64,000 nt of DNA from positions 60,387 through 124,386 of the forward strand of contig JAIXMP010000066.1 in the NCBI GenBank assembly GCA_025677815.1, in the 5' to 3' direction. Position 1 is the first letter of the stretch; each line of letters begins with the position of its first letter. This document shows positions 36,386-48,490 of the stretch, piece after piece. Source of the stretch: Phascolomyces articulosus. Taxonomy: Eukaryota; Mucoromycota; Mucoromycetes; Mucorales; Lichtheimiaceae. The notes below the pieces were generated by a model that saw only the letters and a list, made by a program, of their open reading frames with translations, did not search any database and was not told the DNA's origin. The translations under genes were made by a program, and so were the position numbers.

Positions 36386-36405
36386 AATGATATTTCGATA
36401 TAGTG
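36386..36405 (+). repeat. dispersed 20-mer, copy 2
   Basis: Exact copy of 20114-20133, placed about 180 bp upstream of LEO1. Here it is flanked by cgccc and gagcg, extending an imperfect palindrome, with a TTGGCTTT/AAAGCCAA inverted pair about 50-80 bp before it. Confidence 0.55.
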
Positions 36406-36676
36406 GAGCGAATAAAAAAACCTTGACTTTGAAGTGTAGTGGAAATTTTATGCTGCATAAAAAAAGGAACATAAGAATGATGATTGTGTCCCGTTACTAT
36501 GGGTGTGTATGTACATCTAACCATTGTTTTGTACTATTTTGAGTGGAGTAAAAACTTTTGTTTCAAATGTCAAAGCATTTCTTTTTCATTCTTTTGTTTG
36601 ACAAAAAATATGGGTAAAGCAACCAAGTCCTCTACAAAAAAAGCTGCTCCTCCTATAAAAAAAACCCTTATCTCAG

Positions 36677-37162
36677 TTCTTTTTACGTATTACTACTGCT
36701 TGCACTAAATCACGTAAAGGAACAAGCGATCTCAATCCTCAACCTGATTTAAATGACATTGCTGAAAATCCCGCGAGTAGTAGTTCTGAGGTTTGTTGTA
36801 TTTTTTATTATTATTTCGTATTGCTGTTAGTTCAATAAATTAATACATAGTTATGGTTACTATAGCAACAGAACCAGCAACCTACTCCAATGGAGAGTGT
36901 TGGGGATATTATACGTGAAATTGAAAATAGTTGCTCTGAACCCGATCCTAATACCAATAGCAACAGCGATAATGAGAATGATAATGAAAATAATAATAAT
37001 ACCAATGGCATAGAGCAGCGACTGCAACAACAACAACAGCAACAACAAGATAATAACAAAGAAGAAGATCCAGGCATACCTCTCACCGGTGTTATTTATA
37101 ATTATTCATTAAAAGTGAAAAATGAAGTGACCAGAAATAAAGTCAAGTTATATCCACCATAA
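36677..37162 (+). CDS. unrecognised Asn/Gln-rich protein (at least the last two exons)
   Basis: Two exons join in phase: about 36677-36790 (after a CAG acceptor) and 36866-37162 (TAA). The product reads TKSRKGTSDLNPQPDLND, then MESVGDIIREIENS, an Asn/Asp-rich stretch, a Gln run (eight residues) and a lysine-rich end. A nearby ATG (36610, MGKATKSSTKK) may belong to the first exon, but no donor joins it in phase. The last exon may be the rim of the transposon cluster that starts near here. No function can be given. Confidence 0.4.
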
Positions 37163-37479
37163 AAAAAATTCTATGGATCCTGTAGAATCATATAAAATCC
37201 TGTAGACCCTATGTTATCCCTCCTCCTATTATTATGCTCTATATTTTATTTGTCTTTTCTGATTTGTTTCTACTATAATAATCCAACATCACCAGCTATG
37301 ATAGTTCTAGGTACTATTTTTGGGTAAATGTAATAATTTTGATATTGTGGTATGGATAAGTATTGATGATAGAATTAATGACAAAGAGAGATAGAGACAG
37401 AAGAAGTCTTGTGAGGATTGTCGTGTCCATAAGATCGGATAGAATAAATAAGTAAAGTCTGTGCCACATCCAAAATAGG

Positions 37480-37865
37480 ATGAGGTAAAAACAAGGATAA
37501 AGAATAAGATTAACGCCATGACCAGGTACATCGGAACAGATGTACCGAATAAGGCATGCGAATAAAATAATAAGAATAAGGGATCCATAAACGCCTTGTG
37601 TCATGGACAGGCGTAAGATAATAGGAACAGTTCCCATCATCGACAATATCTCTAATACAAATATGAACACAACAATAGTATATGTAAAGAAATAATAAGA
37701 AATATATATCTCACTGAAAAGTATAAAAGGACATCAATTTATCAGATAGTTGGAGCATCACTATTTTTATTAAATAAATCTATATAACAGTCTCAACGTA
37801 TTCCTATCATCTTTACCTTTCTATTTTTACTACCTTTTATATTTTTCACAAGGATCAATATAGAT
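37480..37865 (+). repeat. LTR-like repeat, copy 1 (inverted partner at 50.6-50.95 kb)
   Basis: The segment aligns with the reverse complement of about 50640-50960. Shared blocks include aaacgcc, aaaagtataaaagga, cagtctcaacgtattc and ctaccttttatatttttcaca. A TATA-like gtataaaagg lies in the middle, as in an LTR promoter. Similarity is partial, so this is an old copy; its exact ends were not fixed. Confidence 0.55.
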
Positions 37866-38075
37866 TTATTGTCTATCACTAAATTTCCAGACAACTGTGG
37901 GAGTCCAATGGACTTCCCGAACCTGAACTAACAAGTGCTGTGATCATTAATCTTTCTTTATTACCGAAATGCAGAAACAAAACCAATAAAATAAAAATAA
38001 AATAATAATTTTTTTTATAAGAATGAGAGTCTATCTATTTATGAATCCTTGATCATTTTTCTTTCGCTTTGCTGG

Positions 38076-38510
38076 TGTTGTATCAGAGAGAAATCAATCA
38101 ATAAAAAGAATAAAAGGAGACGAGATAAGTCAACGAGACCCGAAAATAATGAACTAAAGTTTATTAAGATAAAAAATAATCTCTCTATTTATAAGAAAGT
38201 GCTCATCATGGATGGACTATCACAACTTGCACATTATGGTGTAATATTAGAATATAGATTGCATCATTTGGATTGCATGTTATAAGGACAGTATATTTAA
38301 GTAGACCATAAATGATATCGTTAGAAGGATCGTGTGATCCAGCATAATTAACAATATATAAAAGAGGATGGTGCAATATTGTGTGTAACATAAGTAATTA
38401 TCCAAATAGAATCACCGCACAAGTGAGATATAGGGTGAATGACAGTAATAATAATAATAATAATGAAGAATTATTATTTATTGTGAAGCCATTGTATGTT
38501 GGATACAACA
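38076..38510 (+). mobile_element. LTR copy A (TG...CA, 435 bp)
   Basis: The segment begins TGTTGTATCAGAGAG and ends GGATACAACA, giving 9-bp terminal inversions TGTTGTATC/GATACAACA. Two more copies lie at 42715-43155 and 50138-50575. It contains an (AAT)n run near its 3' end and a TATTTATAAG stretch. Flanking 5-mers (gctgg, catac) do not match, so there is no target-site duplication. Either this is one LTR of a rearranged element or it was formed by recombination. A gypsy integrase relic starts right after it. Confidence 0.85.
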
Positions 38511-38544
38511 CATACTTAACTGAGCCTTATTAACATTAAATAAT

Positions 38545-39372
38545 GAAGAGAAACTGGATTGGAATCTATATATTAACCCTCTAAGGTTAGCATATCATTC
38601 AATAAAGCAAGCTTCAATCAAGACTAGTCCCTTCAAAATGGTTCATGCAAGAGACCCATATCTACCTTTTGACCATGCAAATCAGCCAATAAGACCCTTA
38701 GACAATATTCTTGAAGATAAAGAATAACAAAAATCAATCCTTGAAGAATTTTCATAGTATGTGGAAAGGATGCATGCAGTAAGACGAAATGCTGCTGATA
38801 ACATAAAAATTGCTCAATAAAAACAACTTAATAGTGTACACAAGAAGGTCATTAAAGAAAACAAAAAGCTAGTAGTACCATTTTCAATTGGTGATACCAT
38901 CGAGATTTATCAGTCGTCCATAGCTGGAACTTGGAGTGGGAAAATCTTAGACACTTACAGCAATATCATATTGATATATAAGGTCAATAAACAAGGAACA
39001 TACATATTAAAAACATTAGATGGCAGGATATTCCAAAAACCAATTATAGGCAATCATTTAAGAATATACAAGTTACCTGATGCTGCATATCACTTACCAA
39101 GTTCGAAACTGTCATCTCATCTGATTACTGAAGATAGAGGAATATATTCACAAGAGGAGGATTATCTATTTGATAATAATGATGCAAATTATATTGACCT
39201 CAATGATGAAAATGATAATTCTGATTAAGAAAATGATTCATCAAGAATGAGTCAAGATGGAATGGATATCGCTTCAACAGACAATTCTAATGTTCACTTA
39301 CATTATAAATTCCAAAAGGGAAAGTCATATACAAAATCTAAAAACAAAAGAAATTGTAAAAAATCACATTAA
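38545..39372 (+). pseudogene. Ty3/gypsy integrase C-terminal relic
   Basis: One reading frame of 275 codons has no indel but contains four internal stops, all TAA or TAG. It begins WNLYINPLRLAYHSIKQAS-like sequence, the conserved end of the gypsy integrase core (SPFKMVHARDPYLPFD). The C-terminal region follows with FSIGDTIEIYQ, a WSGK motif, TYILKTLDG and GNHLRIYKLP. A 90-residue acidic tail (NNDANYIDLNDENDN) completes it. All upstream gag-pol domains are missing. The stop positions suit former Gln codons (CAA/CAG). Confidence 0.8.
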
Positions 39373-39499
39373 GAAATAAGATAAGAAGTGAACACATGCT
39401 GCATATCTACTCACTCAAAGGCAAAACATAAACAAACATTCAATCCAGATAAATTACAAGAAGTTAGACCAACTATACACATTCCATTGTATAAATATT

Positions 39500-39715
39500 A
39501 ATCAATTATACAAATCCAATGTCTATTACCTATTACACAATCTACATTATCAAGTATACAATATCAACATCGTCCATCATCTATTCCATAACCTACATTC
39601 ATCAATTATACAATATCAATGTCATCCATCATCTATTACACAACCTACATTCATTAATTATATAATATCAAAGCTCATCATCTATTACATAGCCAACATT
39701 TTCAATTATACTGAC
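39500..39715 (+). repeat. tandem repeat, about 51-bp unit
   Basis: About four diverged units of the type caatatcaa...catcatctatta...cctacattc...caattata follow one another between the gypsy relic and the next open frame. Period and copy number were judged by eye. Confidence 0.6.
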
Positions 39716-39840
39716 TTCATACACTGTCATGACAATTAACTTCAACCAGACTTAAAAAAAAAAAAGTATAAAAACATCCTGCCAGAAAAATATTTATCTT
39801 CATAAAATACAATCTCTATTTTTACAACAAATTTCATCAA

Positions 39841-40613
39841 ATGCTTCAAGTAATCAAACTCCCTTATAGCATCACAGAACTCAAAATCATTGTCAAAGGT
39901 TATAGCCTTGATAATGTTGACATTGAGGTGCCTTCTTATTCTTATATCTATATACCAGCTGTCTGTAACACAATCCCAAAGGACACAATTCCAGAAGAGA
40001 ATTAGTAACCCTAGATTCCTAAAGTTGAAAAACCTAATTAGATTAAGATAGAAGAATAGTCCTTACTCTAAGGCAACAATTAGGCACATGCTCTACCAGC
40101 GCCACTTTCATGTCAATTCTCCATACTATGGGCAACCCCAAGCCTCATTCCACCTCTTTCTTTGCAACCAATTATTTCATCTCAATAACTGACTTCTTTA
40201 TCTTTACAACCAACTCCATCATCTCAATAACCAGCTTCCTCTTCTTAACAACCAGCTGCTATCACTTAATGACCAGCTTCTCTAACTCAACCACCAACTT
40301 CATTGTCTTAACAATTTGACATATCGCATCCTTTTTATTATCCTGAAAATAATCAATATGAAATGATGGAAATTGATAACTATAAAAAAGAGCTTCTTAA
40401 GGAACTCATTGCCAAGTTAGCTACTAACTACTCTTTGACAAAGAATGACGAGTTTGAGTTTATTGAGTTGTTTGTAAGAATTACTACAGAACTTTCAGTA
40501 TAAGAAGAGAGTCAAAAAAGGCTTATACAGTATGTCAGTAAAGTAATCAAATTAGTAAATGCCACACCTTTGAAACCTGCCTATTACCTACACAAAGCCT
40601 ACAGCTAATTCCT
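39841..40613 (+). pseudogene. Pro/Gln-rich open frame broken only by stops, unrecognised
   Basis: Read from ATG 39841, one uninterrupted phase of about 256 codons holds thirteen TAA/TAG codons and one TGA but no frameshift. The middle is a repeat built on SSQxPA/LQPTP units in which several stops sit exactly where the repeat has Gln (CAA TAA pairs). The N-terminal part (MLQVIKLPYSITELKIIVKG) and the C-terminal helical part (NYKKELLKELIAKLATNY, EFIELFVRITTELS) look protein-like. The end runs into a TIR element. It may be an extra ORF of the adjoining gypsy element or of another transposon. The function is unknown. Confidence 0.55.
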
Positions 40614-41316
40614 AAGATAGCTGCCATAGCAGCTATCTTAAGTAGTAGCTGTAATAATGGTCAGATTAACTTTAAATTTCAGCCAATAAATATTTGATAT
40701 AAGAGTCTAAAATGTTTTTCAGATTTAAAAAATTTTAATTGGTTCAAAAGTTATGGCCAATTTAAAAAAACTATATTTTGTAAAAAATTTCAACTTCTTA
40801 TTAATTACATAATTTAGGTAAGTAATTAAAAAAAAATTTAAAATAAATATACAAATTATATATTATTGGAAAGCTTATATTCTGCTGATTCCAAATATAT
40901 AATTTTTATTAGTATTAGTATCTTCTTTTATTAGATATAGCCTTTAATATAAAATAGAGTAAGATTTATATCTTTTTTTATATTCCCTAGATAGGGGATG
41001 TTATATCCTATATTGATGGTATAATATCTAAATTAGGTCTTTAATATAAAAAGAAATTTAAAAAGATAAAAAGTTTAGGATTAATTAAAGAAAATTATTA
41101 ATTTTTACCATTAAATTTTATATAGGTTTTTAAAAAATATATAAGTTTAACAATTTTAAATTATCTCCTATTTCTTTCTAATTAACTGAGTTTGAAACTA
41201 TGCTCATTGAATTTTATGCATTTTATTTATCTATATAACTTTAAACCCCATTTCTATAATAGGAAATAGAGCCTTTATATAAGGAAAACTACTGTGGTAG
41301 CTATCTTAGGAATTAG
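40604..41316 (+). mobile_element. 713-bp TIR element (MITE-like), copy 1
   Basis: The termini are inverted: GCTAATTCCTAAGATAGCT at the left and AGCTATCTTAGGAATTAGC at the right. The left end also folds on itself (AAGATAGCTGC/GCAGCTATCTT). It has no coding capacity and is very AT-rich. A second copy in reverse orientation lies at 44081-44794. No clear target-site duplication was found, so the superfamily is unassigned. Confidence 0.8.
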
Positions 41317-42714
41317 CCTATTTTCTAACTAGTAATCTGGTCAGAAAAGTTTGAAGGGCATCTCCTCTTAGTTCTCATCCTTAGATTCCTTTTCAGACAT
41401 ATACCCCTTTTTAAGGAACTTGTCCATTCCACTCAAAGGGTATTTTTCCTCCAAGTTGGCATAAAAATGTTCTAATGCACAGACCCAATGATCATGCTTC
41501 TACTTGATATATCAGTATTAAATAATATTTTCTATCTCTCTCTATTATTATATCTAGACATATGCTTTTCATGTAAGAAGCATGATGGTTTCTACAATCA
41601 ATTATTTCTTAAATGGCAGGTGCACATTTATGTACTAAATGCTTGTTGTTGAAGCTTGTAATGGCCATCTTGCACACCTTTAGATCAAAGTAAACAAGTT
41701 TAGGAAACTCTTACTAATATGCTCTTATACTAATAATGATTTTGGTGATGATGTGCATGTTAGCTAAATTGCTTGCATTCAAGTCATAATTGAATTCTAT
41801 ATTTTCCTAGTTAATAATGTCTTAGTACACATCCCTAATATATTGCTATAGGTAACATTAGGTAAAGTTAGTGCAAATTAAAATCTTATACTTTAGATAT
41901 TCAATAGATTCACTTATACTTAAAGGGTTAATATAGGGAGTGCGATGGTTTTCAAGTTAGATGGTTTATTGGATTTTGGTATTCATCTTTAAATTGAATG
42001 GTAATAAGAATGTTAGTATTTTTACTGACCAGTTATACTAAGAAATAATATAAATATGGATAAATATACTTTAAGAATTTTTGTAACTACATAGGAAGGA
42101 TCATAGTAATTAAAATATAGTATGCTTTTATATTGTTGTATATATTCTTTAAAAGTAAGTATATATATATATTCCATATTTAGATATTTATCAGGTTTAG
42201 AACAGCACAAGTTGGAAATCTTATACAACTCAAATTTTTCATCTCTCTTTCCATTTCTTTTTTTTTTTAGCCTTATAATACTTCCATTGTTTTTTTTTCT
42301 TACTCTACCTATTTTTTTATAGTGCATTCCTCCTTAAATATACAAGTCATGGTGATATTATAGGTAATGAAAAAATATTGTATTTAACTAAAATGGTTGT
42401 GATATAATTAAACAGTACTGTTTTGCTATTATTGGGTTTTTTATTTACAACTGGTGTTTTGATTGATTTTGTTTATAGGTATAGTACATCCATAACAAAT
42501 AGGTATAATACTCTCCTGTGAATTCTATTTTTTTTCCTGTACCAAAATAACATGTTTTAGATAAGGAATAGTCAAATTATATATGTAAGCAGTATTTTAT
42601 ACTCTTAAATGGTAACATATTCTTTTTTTTATTTATCTACTAGATATATTTATCTTTAATAGTGTCAAAATAAGCTACTATTTTATAACTGATGTAACTT
42701 TTTTGGATTCTTAC

Positions 42715-43155
42715 TGTTGTATCAGAGAGAAATATCATAAATAAAAGAAAATAATAGAAGATAAGATAAGTCAATGAGACCTAAAAATAATGAACTCAAG
42801 TTTTATTAAGATAAAAAATAATCTCTCTATTTATAAGAAAGTGCTCATCAAGGATAGACTATTACAACTTGCACATTATGGTATAATATTAGAATATAGA
42901 TTGCATCATTTAGATTATGTGTTATAAGAACAGTATATTTAAGTAGACTATAAATGATATTATTAGAAGGACTGTGTGATCCAGCATAATTAATAATATA
43001 TGAAAGAGGATGGTGTAATACTGTGTGTAACATAAGTAATCATCCAAATAGAATTACAACACAAATGAGATATAGGGTAAATAACATTAATAATAATAAT
43101 AATAATAATGAAGAATTATTATTTATTATAAAGCCATTGTATATTAGATACAATA
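42715..43155 (+). mobile_element. LTR copy B (solo), heavily mutated
   Basis: Same LTR family as 38076-38510 and 50138-50575, but most CG sites have become TG, CA or TA and the end reads GATACAATA. The flanking 5-mers are cttac and cttgc. The undisturbed site in the related segment (near 55646) reads ttcttgcttta once. That shows a CTTGC target-site duplication with one later G-to-A change. Confidence 0.9.
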
Positions 43156-43844
43156 CTTGCTTTACAAGCTGAGCAATGCTGATTATTATTTCTAGTAAGT
43201 AATAAATTGACCATCATAATTTGATTTATCCATCTATCTTTTCTTTCCCTCATCTCTAATTGTGATATCCTATCTTTTTAGGCTCTCTTTAAGTTGTTAT
43301 CTTATCTGACACTATATCCTTTGATTATCTTTGAATTCTTTATTGAATCTGTAAAACAAAATGATGACGTGTCCTTATTCTAAGGTAAATAATTCCACAA
43401 GTAAATTATTAATACCTTTTTTTTTTACTATAACAGAAATTGTGGGTAACTTCCCTAATAGATAGAATATAGTAAGATTTTTTTTTCTCATTCCCTTTCT
43501 ACATTTTAGTAATCCATCTAAATTTTATTTACTTTTTGTAGGAACATTGTCTTCTTTTTTTTTGAAAATCTACTTGCCATAGGTTTAATTTCTTTTCCCT
43601 TTCCTTTTTCTTCTTTATGATTTATAATTTTATTTACAGCTTATAGAAATGACATTACCTACTCCCATTATGACAATCTTCTTTATGGCAATGTTTAGTA
43701 ATGCCCATTAGTATAGTGGCAGGCTGTAATAGTATTAAATGGTAGTTATAACATAGGATAGCATAGTTTTATATCAATTACTTTTTTTTATCAAATAAAT
43801 GGATATTATTACTATAAATACTTTTTATTTTTTATTTTTTATTA

Positions 43845-43980
43845 GATATAATTCAAAGGATATAATGATACTACTGGATATAATTCAAAGGATATAACAA
43901 TACTATTGGATATAATTTAAAGGATATAACAATACTATTAGATATAATTCAGAGGATATAACAATACTATTAGAAGTTAA
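43845..43980 (+). repeat. minisatellite, about 34-bp unit, copy 1
   Basis: Four units of the type ggatataattcaaaggatat + aacaatactatt lie in tandem. The same array is present in the paralogous segment at 56325-56490. Subterminal repeat arrays are common in CACTA-type elements. Confidence 0.8.
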
Positions 43981-44080
43981 GCATAGTAATATCTTCATGA
44001 CATTTGAAATATCATAATAGTGATTACTGATATTTCACAATATTTACTGTTGATATATTATAATTTTGATATTATTATAG

Positions 44081-44794
44081 ATCATTCCTAAAATAACTGC
44101 CACAGTAGTTTTCCTTATATAAAGGCTCTATTTCCCATTATAGAAATGGGATTTAAAGCTATATAAACAAATAAAATGCATAGAATTCAATAAGCATAAT
44201 ATCAAACTCAGTTAATTAGAAAGAAATAGGAGATAATTAAAATTATTAAACTTATATATTTTTTAAAAACCAATATAAAATTTAATAGTAAAAATTAATA
44301 ATTTCCTTTAATTAATCCTAAACTTTTTATCTTTTTAAATTTCTTTTTATATTAAAGATATAATTTGGATATTATACTATCAATATAGGATATAATATCC
44401 CCTATCTAGGGAATATAAAAAAAGATATATATCTTACTCTATTTTATATTAAAGGCTATATCTAATGAAAGAAGATACTAATACTAATAAAAATTATATA
44501 TTTAGAATTAGTAAAATATAAGCTTTCCAATGATATATAATTTGTACATTTATCTTAAAATTTTTTCAATTATATAGCCAAATTATATAATTAATAAGAA
44601 ATTGAAATTTTTTACAAAATATAGTTTTTTTAAATTGGTCATAACTTTTGAACCAATTAAAATTTTTTAAATCGGAAAAAAATTTTAGATTCCTAATATA
44701 TCAAAGATTCATTGGTAGAAATTTAAAGTTAATTGGACCATTATTACAGCTAATACCTAAGATAGTCACTATAGTGGCTATCTTAGGAATTAGC
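44081..44794 (-). mobile_element. 714-bp TIR element, copy 2 (inverted)
   Basis: The reverse complement aligns end to end with 40604-41316, including the TIRs and the internal gaaatttaaaaagataaaaa and cctatctaggg-type blocks. Together the two copies bracket the decayed CACTA segment in a composite arrangement. Confidence 0.8.
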
Positions 44795-45291
44795 CTTCTA
44801 TTCTATAGAAGATGTGGGCTTAGTTACTTATTTTATACTATTTCATATTTTAGATGGATGAATCGGGACCTTTAGGATATAATAATTATTATCATTTATA
44901 AGGGTAGCTATAAGGATAGGTCTAAGGCTATGCCTTTTATCTTTGACATCTTCTTTGATGTTTTCTTTTTAAAGAGTTACATAAAGGTAGTACATCATTA
45001 TGCAATTATACTAATTTCCTTTTTTACACAAGGATTATTTAAGTTTCCTTATTTGTATATGTGCTCAGGCTGTGCCTTTTGTGTAATATCAGTATTTATT
45101 ATAGAGTATAGTATTAGAATATAATAATTATTAAGAAAAATATTCCCTAAGAAAAATACAAGGTATGTTTGATCAAATAATAAAGAAGCAGCTTTTTTCT
45201 ATTATTTATTGTTTGGTTATATTTTAAAGGTATTTTTTTATCTTTCTATCTATTGGAATACTTTTTAATATATATATATATATGTGTGTGT

Positions 45292-45322
<31 letters not shown>

Positions 45323-46065
45323 AGTAAGTGTATCTATAATATAGTTTTTTTTTGTATTTTATATATATATATATATTTATAGAGAGAGTGAGAAGAAAAG
45401 CATATAATGTTTAAAATATATGAGCATTGTGGCATTGTGTAGGTAGTGGAGGAGGAGATGGTAATGATGGAGATAGTGATGGGGTTTATGCTGGTAATGA
45501 TGATGATGCAGGTAGTAGTATTAAAGATAATAGAGGAACTGATAGTAGTAGTACTACTACTGCTACTGGTATGACTGCCTATAGAGGGGCACCTTTGGGA
45601 ATGGAACTAGTAATGGGAGCACTAACAGGTCATTTTTAATGTAATAGAGGCCTAGTATAGTCCTTATTAAGTATATTGAAAAGGTTAAGGAGCTTTATTT
45701 TCAAGAAATAATAAAAAAGGTCAGTAACATATATAAACTCTTTTTAGACAAACCTAAACCAAAGAATATACTTTTTTTTTACTTATTGGCTACACTATGT
45801 TGGCTTCCTGATTCTTAAACCCTTTTTCATTGTATGCACTAAGGATTTATCATCAGTTGAATCCTCATCTGACATATACATAAGTTTGAGGACAAAGGGT
45901 GCCTCTGGGTACTCATTATACTTGCTTATTCGATCTCCTCTATCATAAGTAATAAGACAGCATCACAATTTCTATATATATATTTTTAACTTTTAGTAGT
46001 TCTTTTTTTTTTAATTATATCTCAATCACTTTTTTCCCCTCAATCACTCTTTTTTTTATCTTACA
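44795..46065. other. AT-rich transposon-derived sequence, no gene
   Basis: It includes a (TG)n/(TA)n microsatellite at about 45270-45325. A short Gly/Asp/Ser-rich frame at 45427-45639 looks like low-complexity triplet repeats rather than a gene. No domain is recognised. Confidence 0.45.
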
Positions 46066-46911
46066 TCATGCTTTTATATTGCCACATAGTTTATAGGAGC
46101 TTTGGCTATATATTGCACTTCAGTCTTATTATAGTCCTTTTTCAAGTTGTTGAAATAGTCCCTTGTTATAGACTTAATAAGGCTATCCTACTTCAGGACA
46201 TTTAGGTACTCTTCCTAGTAGGTATTAATTGTTTTGATAATGGAAGTATAAATGGTTACATTAGGCTCCCTAATGATCCCTTTTCTGTCTTCAAAGTCAT
46301 ACTTGGCTACTATCTGTTTGTACATTTGAACCACTTTGTCCTATAATATATTTAATATAAAGGTTAGTATATTATAATTATATCTAATTAGATAATATAA
46401 ATGATAACTTGTAAAAATATAAAAAACTAACAGTATATACTATAATACTACTTTTAGCCTTGCCTACTTCCTCTATTCTTCTTCTATTTTCAATTGCATC
46501 AGAGTTGGGATTAGCATTGGCATCTTGTTCATCATTGTTCATGTTAATCTAAAGAACCTCCTCAAACTAGGCAAAGTTATCCCTTATTTCCCTAAGAATG
46601 CCATTTCTCAAGTCTTCTAATGTATCATTATTTTGGGTAATATAACGACTAAGAGATACTAACTCTTCATGTATTGATGCTGTTATTGAGTTGCTTATAA
46701 TACTTTCCTAGTGATTGAGGGTAGGTTGATGTAAAAGAGGAGGTTCTACCTAGTAAGAAGAAGGTACTAATAAGGAGATGGGAGGAATAGAACCAGTAGA
46801 TCAAATAGATGCCAGTTTAAGAGCATGTTGCAATTCCCTAGTTGTTCTTTATTTGGTAGGGGCAGAAGAAGATTGGGAGATAGTTCTCTTGTTATTATAA
46901 GGATTGGTCAT
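46066..46911 (-). pseudogene. unrecognised two-exon transposon-type gene broken by stops
   Basis: From ATG 46911 a frame of 160 codons (to 46432) is followed by a GT-AG intron and a second exon from 46340 to about 46066. Exon 1 carries five TAA/TAG and one TGA, exon 2 three TAA/TAG; there is no frameshift. Readable parts are MTNPYNNKRTISQSSSAP, SIISNSITASIHEELVSLS, DLRNGILREIRDNF, NNDEQDANANPNSDAIENRR and DKVVQMYKQIVAKYDFEDR. The predicted structure is mostly helical and charged. It is likely an accessory protein of a DNA transposon, by position only. Confidence 0.5.
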
Positions 46912-47985
46912 ATTGATAAATAAAAAAAGGTATGTATGAATAAAAATAAAATGCATGTGAGTATAGGTATATATGTATATATTAATAATAATGATGAGCC
47001 ATAATATTAAAATACTATCCTTTTTATATAGTTTTTCTTCATATCACTATTAGGTACCAAAATGATTATTCTTAATAAATAATATCCTTTTTATGGTGCA
47101 TGTTATTTACTCATATCTTTATTTTTTTCTATATAGTTATTCATCAATTTAAAAAACAACAATCTTTTTCTTTTTCATGTATTGACAACACGATCCAAAT
47201 TTGGTAATAGAGGTAAGTATATTTCACTACTTAAAAAATATCTCATCAGCATGATAAGGTGGCTACACATCTCTTTCTCCCTTTTTTGACTTACTGTTTT
47301 TTTTTTCTTTCTTTATTATTCCCCAACTAGCAAATCTGAATGTTTCATTATAAATACATCCCTTTTCCTCTATAATGTTTTGCCTTTTACTTTTTCTATC
47401 TATCTCTAACATATGAATATGTAACTCAATAGTGTATAGTACTACTTTTTTAGGGATAGGTAAAATTAATTAAATAGAAGAATACAGATATTTAAAAACA
47501 ACTAGCTAATACTTTGGCAGTATCTGTAGAATTCAATATGAAATCCATAAGGTTCCTTTTGGACAATATAGTACCAAGGTCAAGAATATATATATATATA
47601 TATATATAGTTAGAAGGGTGTTTAACATAGCATACTCTTATTCCTATTCTTTTGGTTTCTTTCCTTTTTCTTTTATAGATTGATATGAAGATTGACACAA
47701 AGGTCAATTCAATAGTAAGTTCTTTTGTATATACTAGTATAGTCACTATCATTAAATGTGTTACTATGATTACTATACTGACATTTATTTTTTTTAATAG
47801 AATGGTGTGTTATATTTATATATCCACACTTCTTCTCATATATATTATCACTGATTCTACTATATCGTGTTATCACAAATAATAAATAATAATATAAATA
47901 AACAATATTAGTTGCCTTACATAATTCTCATTCAAATAATAATATAATAATAATGACCCTGGTATAGTAATATCCTATATACAAT
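46912..47985. other. AT-rich sequence, no gene
   Basis: Nothing recognisable beyond simple AT repeats (for example a TA run near 47586-47609). Confidence 0.45.
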
Positions 47986-48490
47986 CACTGGAAAAAAGGG
48001 GGGATTTCATAAGAATTTCATAATTGTGATATTCTTGTGAGATATCAACTAGTCAAGTATGTTTCACCAAAATTTCATTACTTTCTTGATATTTCAAATA
48101 TTATAGAGATCTCACAAGAATTTCATTACTTTTTAAATTTCTATAAATTATTATTGAAGCACTTTTGTACTGTTCATCAATATTGCTTTATATAATATAT
48201 GCTTTTAATATTATATATTGTAAGATTATTGACCATAAAAGAATCAAATAAAAATAGCCATTGTTCAATAGCATCATTTAAACTAATTAGTTTTGATATT
48301 TTAAATTTAAAACGGTTCTATTAATTTATTTATTACATACTTGTAAATGCTAACTATTATAGTGTTGTACTTAAATATATATAAAAATCATCAAAAATCT
48401 ATAGCAATATTATACTTGTATTTATATCCTTCCAATATAAAACATAGTAAAGATCAGATATATAAAACGTATAAAAAATAAATGACTTTA

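Larger units (their letters stand above)
41318..44080. mobile_element. partial second copy of the CACTA-like element (decayed)
   Basis: The segment parallels 54222-56590 in the same orientation over its whole length, apart from an LTR insertion (42715-43155) found only here. The minus-strand coding exon at 41340-41500 is recognisable beside its partner at 54230-54400. Here many G/C bases are replaced by A/T: W codons became stops, E became K, and R became H, Y or stop. The segment ends abruptly at inverted TIR elements on both sides and lacks the CACTA terminus. Confidence 0.8.

Noticed and set aside
36185..36403. Plus-strand frame over the LEO1 start
   Set aside because: It overlaps LEO1 exon 1 antisense and then runs through the repeat region; no domain.
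45427..45639. Gly/Asp/Ser frame as a gene
   Set aside because: Triplet-repeat composition and no neighbouring exon support.
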